From Blasia pusilla (Eukaryota > Marchantiophyta > Marchantiopsida > Blasiales): a stretch of 64,000 nt of DNA. The stretch spans positions 3,844,001-3,908,000 of the forward strand of contig CM114271.1 of NCBI GenBank assembly GCA_050084515.1, written 5' to 3'. Shown here piece after piece: positions 33,680 to 44,757 of the stretch. The position numbers and the translations under genes are program-made. How positions within the stretch are numbered: position 1 is the first letter of the stretch; every line of letters begins with the position of its first letter. The notes beneath the pieces are model-generated. The model ran no database searches. It was not told where the DNA came from and saw nothing but the letters and a program-made list of their open reading frames with translations.

Positions 33680-34660
33680 GTAGGGCTTCACGGCGATTGC
33701 CGTATGAGTCTAGGAGCCGTGGTGATAAACGGGACATGGGGGCAGTGTCGCTGTCCTAAATGGCACGGAGCTCTTGTACGGAGAAGATTCGAAGTGGTGA
33801 TGGTGGTGGGGGGTTGCACTTGAATCCGCTCTAGATCCACTTAGAAGCCGTTGTGATAGGATTACTCGAACTTAGGTCTGCAACTTGCGAGCGTAATGGA
33901 GTGCTATGTCTGATGTTGGTTGGGGCATACGAAGATGCTCCATTATGTATGGGTCTAATCGAGGATGGGGGATAGTGGAGATCCATGGCCTGGTTTTTGG
34001 GGTTTTATTAATTTAATGTCCCCATAGTATATTGAAATAATACTAACACGGGGTGCATGGTGAACGAAAATGGAGTGGATACAAACACTAACACGGCATG
34101 GAATACTAATATGAAAATTTTTAAGAGTGGATAAGTATTAACGCGGAGCAAAATGAGTCCAAATGTCTTTATTTTGGCTCACATCGGACGGTTGAGAAAT
34201 GAAGTCTTCAAATCGACTTAACGCCCAAGTGGCGGCAGAAGAGAATATGGCCTAGAAGTAGGCTATTTTTTTCTTCTCTATCTTCTAGGGATTCCCCTTT
34301 TTATTTGTGCCCAAGGGGTTGGGTGTAGTCTTTGTCGCGGGCATACACGAGTCACATTGTGAGTCACATTCGCACAACAAAAATTATCGATCTTTCCAAC
34401 ATATGGATAGATCATACACATAAATAATATACTCATACGCCAAGAAAAAATTGAAATAAGAAGGATTGATATAACCAACTCCACTCCCAAGTCTAGATAC
34501 ACATATCAAGTCACATCCATCCTCTGTTATGAGGGAATCCATATTGTAGCCCTTAAGCTCCTACCAAATCTTAAACACGTGAGTATTCCCAAGTCTCAAC
34601 ATGAGAATGTGAAAGTCATCTCCACTAACTTTAGTAAGAGTTAGGATAAGAGGACCTACA
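33680..34660. other. No gene recognised
   Basis: Mixed then A/T-richer intergenic sequence. Small ORFs of 70-75 codons only, none with a motif. Confidence 0.35.
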
Positions 34661-34662
34661 TC

Positions 34663-36660
34663 TTGCTCCAGATACAGTATTGGTGGCAATGTATGCAGAC
34701 TGACGTTCAACTGTTTCTTGCTAGGTGCATGGTTTGTGATCGGGTCCGGGCATCGTTCAATGCTCCGACTCCACAGTTGCATCCACTTTCGATCATGGGT
34801 TTAGGTTATAGATGGAGTTTGTATTTTGCAAGACTTTTACTCGACACGGTGGTGGAGCTTCTCGTGGAGGAGGTAGAGTCCCACCACCTAGACGCGTCAA
34901 GGGAGACGTCGAGCGTGAGGCTGGGATGGTTGCTCAGATACAGCAACTATAGGAGCAGATTGTTGCTATGGCATTGAGGTTACTCGATGCCGGATCCGTG
35001 GCATCGACATCATAAGGAGCAGCCAGAGATATGGAGGATCCTGGTTGGGTGTGCGGGGTTTCCCAGATGGAGGCCGCCGTAGTTGTGACACGTGGAGCGG
35101 CCGCAGAGTTGGATCCACAGCGAGGGGAAGCCAGAAAACATACCAGGCTTCCTCAATCTTTCACGTTGTCTAAGGCGATGAGGACCCCATCGATGGGTCC
35201 TTATGAGAGTTCCTGGAGAGTTGGTGATGTTGTTGGTGTGCAGGCATGGAGGGTGATGGGAGAAGCAAGTGCGACGACTCCTATTGCTGATGCTCAAGAG
35301 GGGCATGTGTCCAGCACCTTGTTGGAGGCGGCCACCGTTGTGTACCGCGCTCCTTTATTTTCTGTTTCTGATGTTATAACTTTGGGAGGTACGTCCGCCT
35401 CGGTTTTTCGGCTGGCCGCTACGATATGTGAGCGTGGAGTTGGAGTTCCTGCATCACATTCAAAGGTGATTGCAGAGGAGGTGATGGACCTGCCCTTGGA
35501 GCTGATGCTTGGGCCGTCCACGTTAGATTCAAGGCAGGCTGCGGGTGCTAGGATGGCGGAGATGCCCGCTAGACCCACGATAGAGTGTGTCATGGCTTCT
35601 CCTGGTGTTGTTTTTTTGGATAACCGGAGAGAGGTCTTCCAGTTGGTGAGTCCATCCGGTAGAGCTTTTAGTCCGCAGCGTATCTTGTTGGATTCAGGAG
35701 CGCAACCCCTGATGTTGGGGAAATTGTCATTTAGAGGAGTGGATTTGACGAGAGCCAATGTAGAGGGTTGTCCATTCCGGATATAGACATCCTTGGGTGG
35801 AGTGAGTACCACATAGTATATCACCCGACAAGAGGTCGTGGTGAGGATTCGCTCGGGACATCCTACAGATGAGTCCGTGGTGCGAGCCCAGGCAATAGTG
35901 ACTGATGTAGAGTCCTACGATGTCTTGGTTGGTGGAGTAGTGTTATACCCAATGGGGTTTTCCTTGGATTACTGGGAGGAGTCAACGTCCTACAGACCAT
36001 GATGGCAGTCAAGTGATGGGCGCCTTAGCTCATTACTCGTTCGATTCATAGGTGCAGTGATCGAGCGACGGCCAGCGGAGATGGCGACCTTAGCGGCATT
36101 TAGTAGTGCCATCACTTGGCCTAGTGATTTGATTGAGGGACATGTCCATGCAGAGGATACTCCCATTCTTAACATTTCTATGGAGAGGAAGTGTCATGGT
36201 AGCCACATCAATCCGTGGAGGAGAGGTGCTGCTTTGGGGCTCGATTGAGGAGCTTCGACGCTTAGCCACTGTAAGCATGTGCAGACTGCGTGGAGCAAGA
36301 CGTTTGCACTAGAGTGTGATAGGTCAGAGGAACCCCAAGTAGTCAGGAGTGCTGCTATGACCCCTTTGGACACCACCCCGATTGTGTGGTGTATCCAAGA
36401 GGAGAGTATTCGGGTGTTGGATCTCTTTGGAGGGATCAGCAGCGGGTTAGCCGCTGTTTTATACGATGGAGTGCAAATGCAATAACACCTGTATGTGGAG
36501 ATTGATGATGTTGCGAGGCGCGCTTCACTTCACCATGTGGTGTAGTTACACATCCGGTTTCCCGACTTATTATCTGCGTCCGCCATTCAGGGTTACCAGA
36601 GCATCTTGGTCCTTTCGGGCTGTTGAGCCCGAGTTTACATTACGAGCAAGACGGGCTCAT
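34663..36660 (+). mobile_element. Rearranged fragment of the methyltransferase gypsy family (copy 3)
   Basis: An integrase piece comes first (34663 to about 34838: LLQIQYWW, CMVCDRV, LHPLSIMGLGYRW), then, in the same orientation, the end of gag and the gag-protease linker (from about 34840), protease with LLDSGAQPLMLGK (about 35690) and the start of the methyltransferase (motif I IRVLDLFGGISSGLA, about 36410). It stops near 36620 before the catalytic motif. The order integrase-then-gag is reversed relative to the element. Stops at 35784 (TAG) and near 35814 (TAG) match CAG in other copies. Confidence 0.85.
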
Positions 36661-36664
36661 GGGT

Positions 36665-36810
36665 AAGGTTGCACATGGACAAAGTTCATGACGGATATGT
36701 CCGTGCGGGCTCGGGTACTTGCGGTCCGCACTCGAGCCCGCTTAGAGCCCATCACCGCGTAGACTTGGGTTGAGGGAGCCCGCAACTAGGCCCGTAGGGC
36801 GGGCTTAGCC
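36665..36810. repeat. GC-rich dispersed repeat (copy 2 of 2)
   Basis: Begins AAGGTTGCACATGGACAAAG as at 23317, followed by CGGGCTCGGGTAC and CGAGCCCGC. It abuts the end of the gypsy fragment. Confidence 0.6.
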
Positions 36811-36814
36811 TAAT

Positions 36815-37955
36815 GGGTCTAAACATTGCCTCATAGTATATGTGTCAAAGTGGGAGATGTTTGTTGATTGGATGCATGTCTCTAAATATAATATCGATAC
36901 ACATGACATGCATAAAAGAAGATTTGGGGAAATATCATAAGTATACAATCAAACGATCGAGGACTCCAAGCCAGAACGGTCCAAGAAGAATAAAATAGGG
37001 AATCCCTAGGAACTGGCTCCCATACGTTGAATCCGAACCTCCTTGTAAACATAGGGGGCAACACCATTTTCTCCGAAAAAAATGCCCAACATCCTACTAC
37101 CTTATATAGCCGAATAATCAAGGTGTCCGTTTCATTTCTTAGATTTCTTTGCTTGTCCATAATTCAAAAATTATTTCATCTAGGTATGACGAGGCTGGCA
37201 CAACCATCCATGGGATCCGGCCCTAAAATGTACCTTCCCGCAAGAGAATACATATTATTATTGGAGAGTGCCCTCTTGATTTGCAAACCCCTATCTACTT
37301 GACATGTTGCCACTGGACAGCAAGAAACTGTTCTCATACTTCGGGAAACAAGAAAGAAATTTTGAACTTGTGTTCGGCATGTTAGTCCCTTCACTCCTGC
37401 GTGTGGCACGTGTTGTACACTAGTCTCTATTAGTGATATCATCCACTTTCCTGAACGTTACCCAAAAGCCTATTAGAAAAAACATCAAACTTACAAGACC
37501 ACTAAGGGTCCTTCCCCATGGGAAGGTCCCACGAGTCCTAGTAGTCTTGGGCTCGGGTCTTGTATTGTCAATCCAACATGTCCCTTTGCCAGTTCAAGTC
37601 ATTTTTTTCTCCCAATTTGGTTTACCGATTCTGTTGCGTTCCTGAAGACATCAACAACACCACGGATAATCCTCAATATTCCTAAATATAATATAAACCC
37701 TGAATAAATATAAATGAAAGTTCTACCAGTTCAGTAACAACCTAAAAAGTGTTCCATGGGGACCTAGCCGATGCGATGCAGAACTCGACGGACCCGAGAA
37801 CGAATCCATTTCCACCGCACGATCAGTTCCATCCACCATACGCGGCGTCTCAGGCGTCCAGGTGAAGTCACATCGAGCCTACGGGAGGATGCCTACGGAC
37901 CTCATCGTGTTCCTACGTGGCAGTGTGTCAGCCACTGAAAAGTCGCCACATGACT
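36815..37955. other. No gene recognised
   Basis: Intergenic sequence. A Helitron-like word set (TTATTATTGGAGAGTGCCC, then TTGATTTGCAAACC) lies at 37245-37290. ORFs of 60-90 codons show no domain. Confidence 0.35.
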
Positions 37956-37958
37956 TCA

Positions 37959-38140
37959 CGATGCGACTACTCCGTGTCCTGTGCTCCGGCTATTCCTTCC
38001 CTTTCACGTCTCTGTTCCAAGCGAGAAAGAAAGAAAGAAAGAAAGACGATGCGACTACTCCGTGTCCTGTGCTCCGGCTATTCCTTCCCTTCCACGTCTC
38101 TGTTCCAAGCGAGAAAGAAAGAAAGAAAGGAAGGAAGGAA
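37959..38140. repeat. 88-bp tandem duplication with GAAA microsatellite
   Basis: The unit starting CGATGCGACTACTCCG occurs at 37959 and 38047. Each copy ends in a GAAA run. It lies about 0.8 kb upstream of the LOL gene; the 169-codon ORF across it (37917-38426) shows no domain. Confidence 0.85.
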
Positions 38141-38909
38141 CGACGTCGTCACTTCTGACAGGGTAGGACGGACGGACGGAGCGGCAGGACTCCTCTTCCG
38201 GCCCAAAGCAGGTGCTAGAAAGAGCGTGGAATATGTCAAAGCAAAGGGCAGACCTCGACTTGGATTTGGAAATCTAGGAAGGCTCTCTGGTGCGGCGAGA
38301 CGGGAGGTGGAAGAGGTGAGACGAAGGAAGGAGTCGTCGTTGGCTTTCCGAGGAAGGGATGGCGGGGGAATGAAGGGTTCGGACGCATGGCGGGATCAGA
38401 AGATGGCTTTGCAGAGGGAGATATAGAGTTCGCGAGGGACTTGGGATACGGAGGGAAGTGGTGAAGAAGTTCAACAGGGTTGAATTGATCGATTGTGTCC
38501 GATAGGACTGTACCTAGCTGTGGCCTTTGTGTTCATGTGCATCTCAAGGAGAGGTTCCCGTGGATTGGAATTCTTCGAAGCTGCGGTTTTGTGTGACTTG
38601 ACAGATTGACCATAAGGATAACCCCATTGATCTCAGGACAAGCGTGACGCTGGTCGACGAGACGGGATATATGCGTAGGGTGTTGATCAATTCTGGCAGG
38701 ATCGGGTAGTTTCGGCGAGAGTAGAGAGATCTGGGCACAGGGCTGTGCAGGGTTGAGGGAGGAGGAGCAGTGGTTGCGCGGGGAGGAAGATACGGGAAGA
38801 AAGCGGTTAAATTTCTGGAAGAGCTCTTTGGACAAACACTCTAGGAAGGGCTTCCCAGTGTATAATTTGATTCGCAGGAATCACTAGGGAAAGGTGGCCA
38901 ACCGCGCAA

Positions 38910-39305
38910 ATGTCCGGAGGACTTATTCCATACCCTACCCAGCACCAGGTACAACTCAACGGTTCACAATGTCAACTCGTCTGCGTTTGGTGCGGAACCT
39001 TGCTTGTGTACCCTTATGGTTCCAATCACGTTCGTTGCGCCATTTGCAGCTTCGTGACAACCGTTCCGCCTCCGGTGGCTCACATCAATTGTGGGGGTTG
39101 TGGAGTAACCCTCATGTACCCAGCAGGAGCACACGCAGTGAAGTGTGCCTCTTGTCAATTCATTACATGTCTAACACCGGTTACTGCAGGGCAATCTCAA
39201 CCTCAAACGCAAACTGTAATTGTTGAGAATCCGATGACTATGGATGACAACGGGCAACTGGTTAGTAGTGTAGCCGTTGGAATTACATCCACCAAACGTA
39301 CGTAA
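38910..39305 (+). CDS. LSD1-like (LOL) zinc-finger protein with two fingers
   Basis: 131 codons. Two LSD1-type C2C2 fingers: residues 25-46 (CVWC...YPYGSNHVRCAIC) and 61-82 (CGGC...MYPAGAHAVKCASC). The N-terminal SGGLIPYP and the C-terminal PQTQTVIVENPMTMDDNG are conserved family tails. Known members act in the nucleus as regulators of cell death and stress responses (LSD1, LOL1). Canonical proteins have three fingers; here the first finger, ending in VPPP, joins straight to VAHINCGGC, which normally opens the third, so the middle one is missing. The gene is intronless in the coding part. TTCGCAG at about 38873-38879 could be the acceptor of a 5' UTR intron. The frame is intact. Confidence 0.88.
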   Translation: MSGGLIPYPTQHQVQLNGSQCQLVCVWCGTLLVYPYGSNHVRCAICSFVTTVPPPVAHINCGGCGVTLMYPAGAHAVKCASCQFITCLTPVTAGQSQPQTQTVIVENPMTMDDNGQLVSSVAVGITSTKRT

Positions 39306-42300
39306 ATTGATGGCTAAGTGTGGCATCGTGTGACATCCTAATTCACCATCCTTTACATAGGCCCATCACGATGGCACATGTTATTTACCGGTACCAGAGG
39401 TGAAATATGGCGACCCTGAGTTTGAAGACAGTCTGTTGATTCCCATCTTGAGGAACCTCTGTCAGCAGGAGAGCCACCAAATTGAACTTGTATTCCAACC
39501 TAATCTGGTTTTTGGGCTTTGGATCCTCGATTAGTAGCAGAGCAGCTTCGAAATGACCACCATAGAAAATGAAAATCAAGGTGTTCGCATGCTCGATGAA
39601 TTGCAGAGCAGTTCGGAAGTGACTATCCTGGTAAACAAGCTGAGAAACTCTGCAGTGGTTCAACATTTTGTCCTTGGTGTGGTTCAAGGTCTGCCAGCTG
39701 CAGAGGACGTCCCAAGGTCACAGGAAGAAATCTTAAATTGGCATTGACGAAGGGATCTTGGGGGCCGATGTCATTCGAGGCTTGGAGCATGTTTTCTGTA
39801 TGGTGAGGGCAGGCCGTACGTGCGTCAAGAAAAACACTATGTTTGAAAGAGATCAACTGCCAGCCAAGGGCTAAATTTAATATTGGGAGACATGTTTCTG
39901 GGCAATGCCTGCAAGAAAAGGTACTCCAGCGTAGATTTTCTCAAAGGTTAAGGATTTGTCGACGTACAGGAGAAGAAGGACAGCTGTATGCGGTGGTGGT
40001 GTTGGAACGTATAGGTGACAACAAGAGCAAGTATAATATGCTTTTACTGCGAGGCTATTTGGTACTTTGAAAAACAATTCAGAACCTTCGTGGTAGGTTT
40101 GAAAAACTCAATCTAGAGTACTTAAGGTTGTAATTCATGGAGGAGCTTGTGTTTGTCCGTCCTCTCTGAAGAAAGAAAGACGTTCTCGTCCAAGCCCCAA
40201 GACTAACTAAAAAAGAGAGTTGCTGATCTGAGCCTTGAAGACCGGAATCTTCAGGCATACGATGCTGAATAGTGCGGTCGTTTGCAAGCCGAGTGTTGCC
40301 TGTAATTCAACATAGCCAAACCGCTGTGCTTTGAAGAGGGTTTGCGCTGTCACCAGAGTCGATGGTAAAATCTGACCACAAATCGTGATATTAACCCATA
40401 CTCTGCGTTGCCTGCTGTAATTCTGAGAGCCTGCTATCCAAGATATTTCTGCTCTGTTGTTTGTGATGTTGGATTCCGAAAATGTAAAGTTGATTCTCGA
40501 TTGAGGCTATTCCCTACTGTAACTCACTTCTTGTGACTTGATATCCTGAGTAGCGTCTTCTTCTTAGTCTCATCTCATTTGATGTCTTCCCAGTTCACTC
40601 CTCAAGTACTGGCGTCAGCGCTTAGACAACACCGTACAGCAGTTCTCTCATCTATGTCTTCCCCTTGAATGGGTCCAGCCTAGTTTCTTGATTGCACCGT
40701 GAGATCTGAGTAACTACAGTACTTACACTAATGGATCAAGTAGATATATTTGGCAGTACCTCAATGTCGGAGTGTATCATTTTCCCCGCTCCAGAATTGG
40801 ATTATAACTTGCACACGGATCTTCAAAAGACGATGGTGGTCAGAACGAGTTGCAGTGGTCTGCTTGTTTCGGTTTCTGACTACTGGGAGCTATTTCTCAA
40901 ACGTTGTCCTGCTGTACGATTTCCAGAGTCTTAGACCTAATCTTCTGGGTGACAAAGTGTATACATACGGGGCCTTTCTTTCTGTGACTGCATGTCTTGG
41001 GAATATGAGCAGTTGGTCTCCTTGACTTACATCCTAAGCATATGAAGAACTACTCATTGCCTTGCACAAACCAAATTCTGGTTGCTGAGGCCACTGCCTG
41101 ATACTTACGGTTTTGATTGTATGTCATTGCGACGAGTAACTCTCAGATGCGAATTTTAGTTCAAAGTAACAAGTGCGAAGTTTGATACTCGATGCAGAGA
41201 ACGACCCTTTCTCCTGAGCGGAAACTGGTCATTCTACATCCCAATCAGACCAGTCCCATGCGTTCTCGTACTGGTCGAGCAGAAGGGCAGAGCAGTATTC
41301 GCGACGGTCCGTATGTAGTAATACCTCCACTGCAAACGTGAAGGAAGCTTTTATCCTTTCTTGCCAGAACTAACCTTTAAATACAACGTATCTCGTGTTG
41401 GCCGGCATGGTCCGTATTCAGAAAATCAGCGAGGGCTTGTACTTTCTCTGCGTACTGGTGGTACTGATTTGCAGCATAATGCTTTCCAGCCAAATTGTTT
41501 CCTTGCGGTGCAGGGCTGTCTGCAGTGTGAAATCATTCAACGATGCCATTATGCCTTTGTGCTTAAGGCCACAACTGCAGAATGTGTGGGACGCGGAGAT
41601 CTTAGAGGTGTCGCTAGGTTTTCTGATCCAGACGGCCTCTACTAGCTATGAATCGAAAGAAATTATGCACAACTGATTTTGCTCGTTTGTCCATCCGAAA
41701 ATCATTTGGAGTGTCAAAATGAGGTCTCCGTGCCTATGCGTGGGATCCCATGGACATCCGAAGACGTCGCAAGGACCCTCATTTTTGCGTTCATGAAAAT
41801 TATCAATGTACAAAATGCGTAACAAAATGCATCGGGCCCTTAGAATTGGCTACTAGACAAACTCTTCTTCCAGATATGAAAGATCAGTTGAGCTCTTTTA
41901 TCTAACGGCTTCGGTGACGCACCGAAATGGTCAACCCAATTGACATTCCTATGCCGAAGATCTAGAGCAGAACAGACGCCGATTCCAGGAGGAATATTTC
42001 ATATCTGAACTGAACGCATCATTATTTCCCAGCCTCCCGCTTAGCAATGTGGCATGTGCCGAAAAGGCAAACAAACTACACTAGCTCCAATAGCTCATGC
42101 GTCCAAAGCCAGCCAGGAGGGCGGGCAGGTATATCGTGACTCCTACCTTCATACATGTAGGCTTCGGCTTCAGCGGCTGCTCCCGACCTCGAGAACATTG
42201 GTACAACAGTTGTAGCGCTAGGCTCCGTGGGAAGTAGGGAGCTCCAAGAAGGGCGTGGACTTTCTGAGCGAACGGTCGGAGTTTCCAGACATGTCTGCAA

Positions 42301-42330
42301 AGTGAGCTAAGGACCTACAAACAATCACTT
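39306..42330. other. Unassigned region downstream of LOL
   Basis: Probable LOL 3' UTR then intergenic. ORFs of 60-100 codons (for example 40750-41025, 41361-41676) overlap in several frames and show no domain. Confidence 0.3.
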
Positions 42331-42337
42331 CGACAGT

Positions 42338-42781
42338 GTGGGAGGAAAGCGGAAGGCACGGTCCGGCAGCGAAAAGTTGCGCGATGATGGTTCAAAATGT
42401 GGATCTGCAAGTCAGAAGTGTGTAAAATGGTGCGCAACTTTACTCGAAACGCGGGAGAAGGAAATCCTTAGATTCATTTTGTGGACCTTCGGATCTTTCC
42501 CAGCACATCCGGAATATCTTTCATCGCAACCTAATGTCGGCCACTTTTCTCTGGAAGAAAAGTTTGTAAATGGTATTTTTGCCGTTTCAAAACTTTGTAG
42601 GGTTATTGTGTTTATGGGTTTTTCTAAGGGGTATGAAAGCGTAGCAGTAGAGAAACTAACTAATACGAGGTTCATCCAATCTTATGGTCCAAGAAAACCC
42701 TCAAGAAGGGACTTTGCGTTTAGGGTGCACGGATCCCCATATTCATTCTGTTTAACATGTTTCAATGGCACTCTTTACTAA
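42338..42781 (+). CDS. Hypothetical ORF, weak
   Basis: 147 codons starting MGGKRKARSGSEKLRDDG. No recognised domain. The later part is rich in Phe and Ser, and the sequence around it is A/T-rich. It could be a remnant. I would not rely on it. Confidence 0.15.
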   Translation: MGGKRKARSGSEKLRDDGSKCGSASQKCVKWCATLLETREKEILRFILWTFGSFPAHPEYLSSQPNVGHFSLEEKFVNGIFAVSKLCRVIVFMGFSKGYESVAVEKLTNTRFIQSYGPRKPSRRDFAFRVHGSPYSFCLTCFNGTLY

Positions 42782-42789
42782 CTAACTCC

Positions 42790-44430
42790 CCAACTAACAT
42801 GACAAAAGTATTTTCAAGAGAAAGCGTCCTCCGATTATTATATTACTATACAGATTGAAGTTTGAATGGATTCAACCTCCACTATCCATAAATGCATAGG
42901 AGAAAGAGAAAGGCACGGTAGCAGGGGCAGTAATAATTTTCCTCCCACATCCAGAATATAACTCATCGCAATCTACTGTATGTCAATTTTGGTTTGAAGA
43001 AGTGTACACTCCTATCAAATTTAGGCTTAGAATATAAAACTTTTAGAAATGATTTTCTTTTCAACCCCTTCATTGGATATTAGGGAATGTCAAAGACCCT
43101 CATATTTGCAACCGCCTAGGTGATGAGGTAAGCTTGTAGAGAGGACGGTGCTAGAATTTTGTAACAATAAAAATGAGAGTAGCCCAAAAGAAAAGGGCAT
43201 GTGGAGTCTAGTAGAACATACGTCATTTCCCAACTGGCGGACATATCCTGGTGGACAAGATACACCGGATAGGGGATCTTTGACAGCCCTTTTTTAGGTG
43301 ATAATTCATTGGAGGAGGAAGGGTTTCGTGCGGTCACCTTCTGAAATGAAGTTTTCGCAATGGCGCAAGGAAAGTAGGATAAATTTTGGTGTGATATTCC
43401 GAGGCCCTCAAATGAATCTTTGCAACCACAATTTACTAGCGGGCAATACCGAATTCAAAAGTTTTAATAGCATGTTTTAATGTTGTTGAAACTTTTCTTT
43501 TCCATTTTAATTTTTATTTGCGGTAATAACTCTGTTTTCTTTCAAAGCCACCCCCCACACACACGTACACGTACACGTACATAGGATTTTAGTAGTGTAT
43601 ACGGATACATATCCAACTTTGGATGCACATTTCTAAAAATATACGTGTAAGTATTCCTATAGTTTTGTCTAATTTTCTTGGGTAGTTTGGGTACTTTACT
43701 ACTCCACAGCCCCACCATTCGTTTCTACCGGGCTAGTTAAAAATAAAAGAACCGCTCTCTTAAAAATTAATAATCAATACGCTAGTTTGATAAAATGGGA
43801 AGGAGTCGACTAGGTTGTGGGGGAGAAAGAATGACACTATTGGGGATGAGTAGAAACATAACGGGGGCGATTAAGTAGAAGTTTGGCCTCACTCCCGAAA
43901 TATGCAGAACTTTTTCTCTGCAACACAGTCTGGTAACCTGGTTTCAGTAGTACTGTAACCAGGTTACAGGGGAGAAGGGACGTGTTTTTCTGTGTAACTA
44001 TCCCAGCCCTAACTGATTCCTTCCTTCCTTCCTTCCTTTGTATTGATTGCGTGACGGAATCATTAGTCGTTGGCGTACTTTGGAATTTCGCTCAGGTCAG
44101 GTCGGGCAGCTAGCGCTAGCGCATCCCTCTCTGGTCAGTGGTCACTGGTCACCACTCCGGGTTCTTCATGAGAGCAGCAGAGCAGGGGTCCGGGGAGTTT
44201 TTTTACCATAGGGGGTAAATTTTTGGCACTAGGTTGAATAGACCCGTAGTTAAAAAATTTTAACCGGTTTGAAAAGGTAATATTTGAAACTCCCGGGAAA
44301 TTTCTGGAGTTTTTTTAAAGTGTTCAGAAATTTTCCGATATTTTATTACTCTCGGCAGTTCATTTCTGATTAATCGGAATGTTGTTGAGTTGATATCCGA
44401 CACTTGAAAAACTAACCGGAAAAAAATTTT
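42790..44430. other. AT-leaning intergenic stretch with short repeats
   Basis: Contains a short CA/CACGTA microsatellite (43552-43581), an inverted repeat GGTAACCTGGTT / AACCAGGTTAC (about 43931-43965) and a TTCC microsatellite (about 44018-44038). No gene recognised. Confidence 0.4.
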
Positions 44431-44673
44431 CACGTACTCTTGGACTTAAGCCTCTTTTCATTTCTTCTCCACTTATGGAGTCTTGGACTTAAGCCTCTTT
44501 TCATTTCTTCTCCACTTCTGGAGTCTTGGACCTCAATGTTAATGCAAACATTCATTTCAAAGTTCACACTTTCTTTTAGTGCCCTTTTAGTTCACACTTT
44601 CTTTCATCCTTGGCAGGAATTGAACATGGCTAGGCCTCCCACCAGCTGGAAGCCAAGGATTTTACCCCTCTAT

Positions 44674-44710
44674 AATACATTGAAGCTTTTAGTAAAAGCT
44701 TCAATGTATT
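44674..44710. other. Perfect 18-bp-arm palindrome
   Basis: Arms 44674-44691 and 44693-44710 are exact reverse complements around a single G. It lies 50 bp past the end of the hAT-like coding region, in a place where a terminator-like RNA hairpin or a template-switch scar could sit. Confidence 0.8.
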
Positions 44711-44757
44711 AGAAAAGGGACCCCCTTATCCCTACCACTAAGCTTTTCCCCCTCATC

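Noticed and set aside
33397-33691. Arg/Asp/Gly-rich ORFs (GRTDGRMDGR type)
   Set aside because: Produced by the CGTC tetranucleotide repeat.
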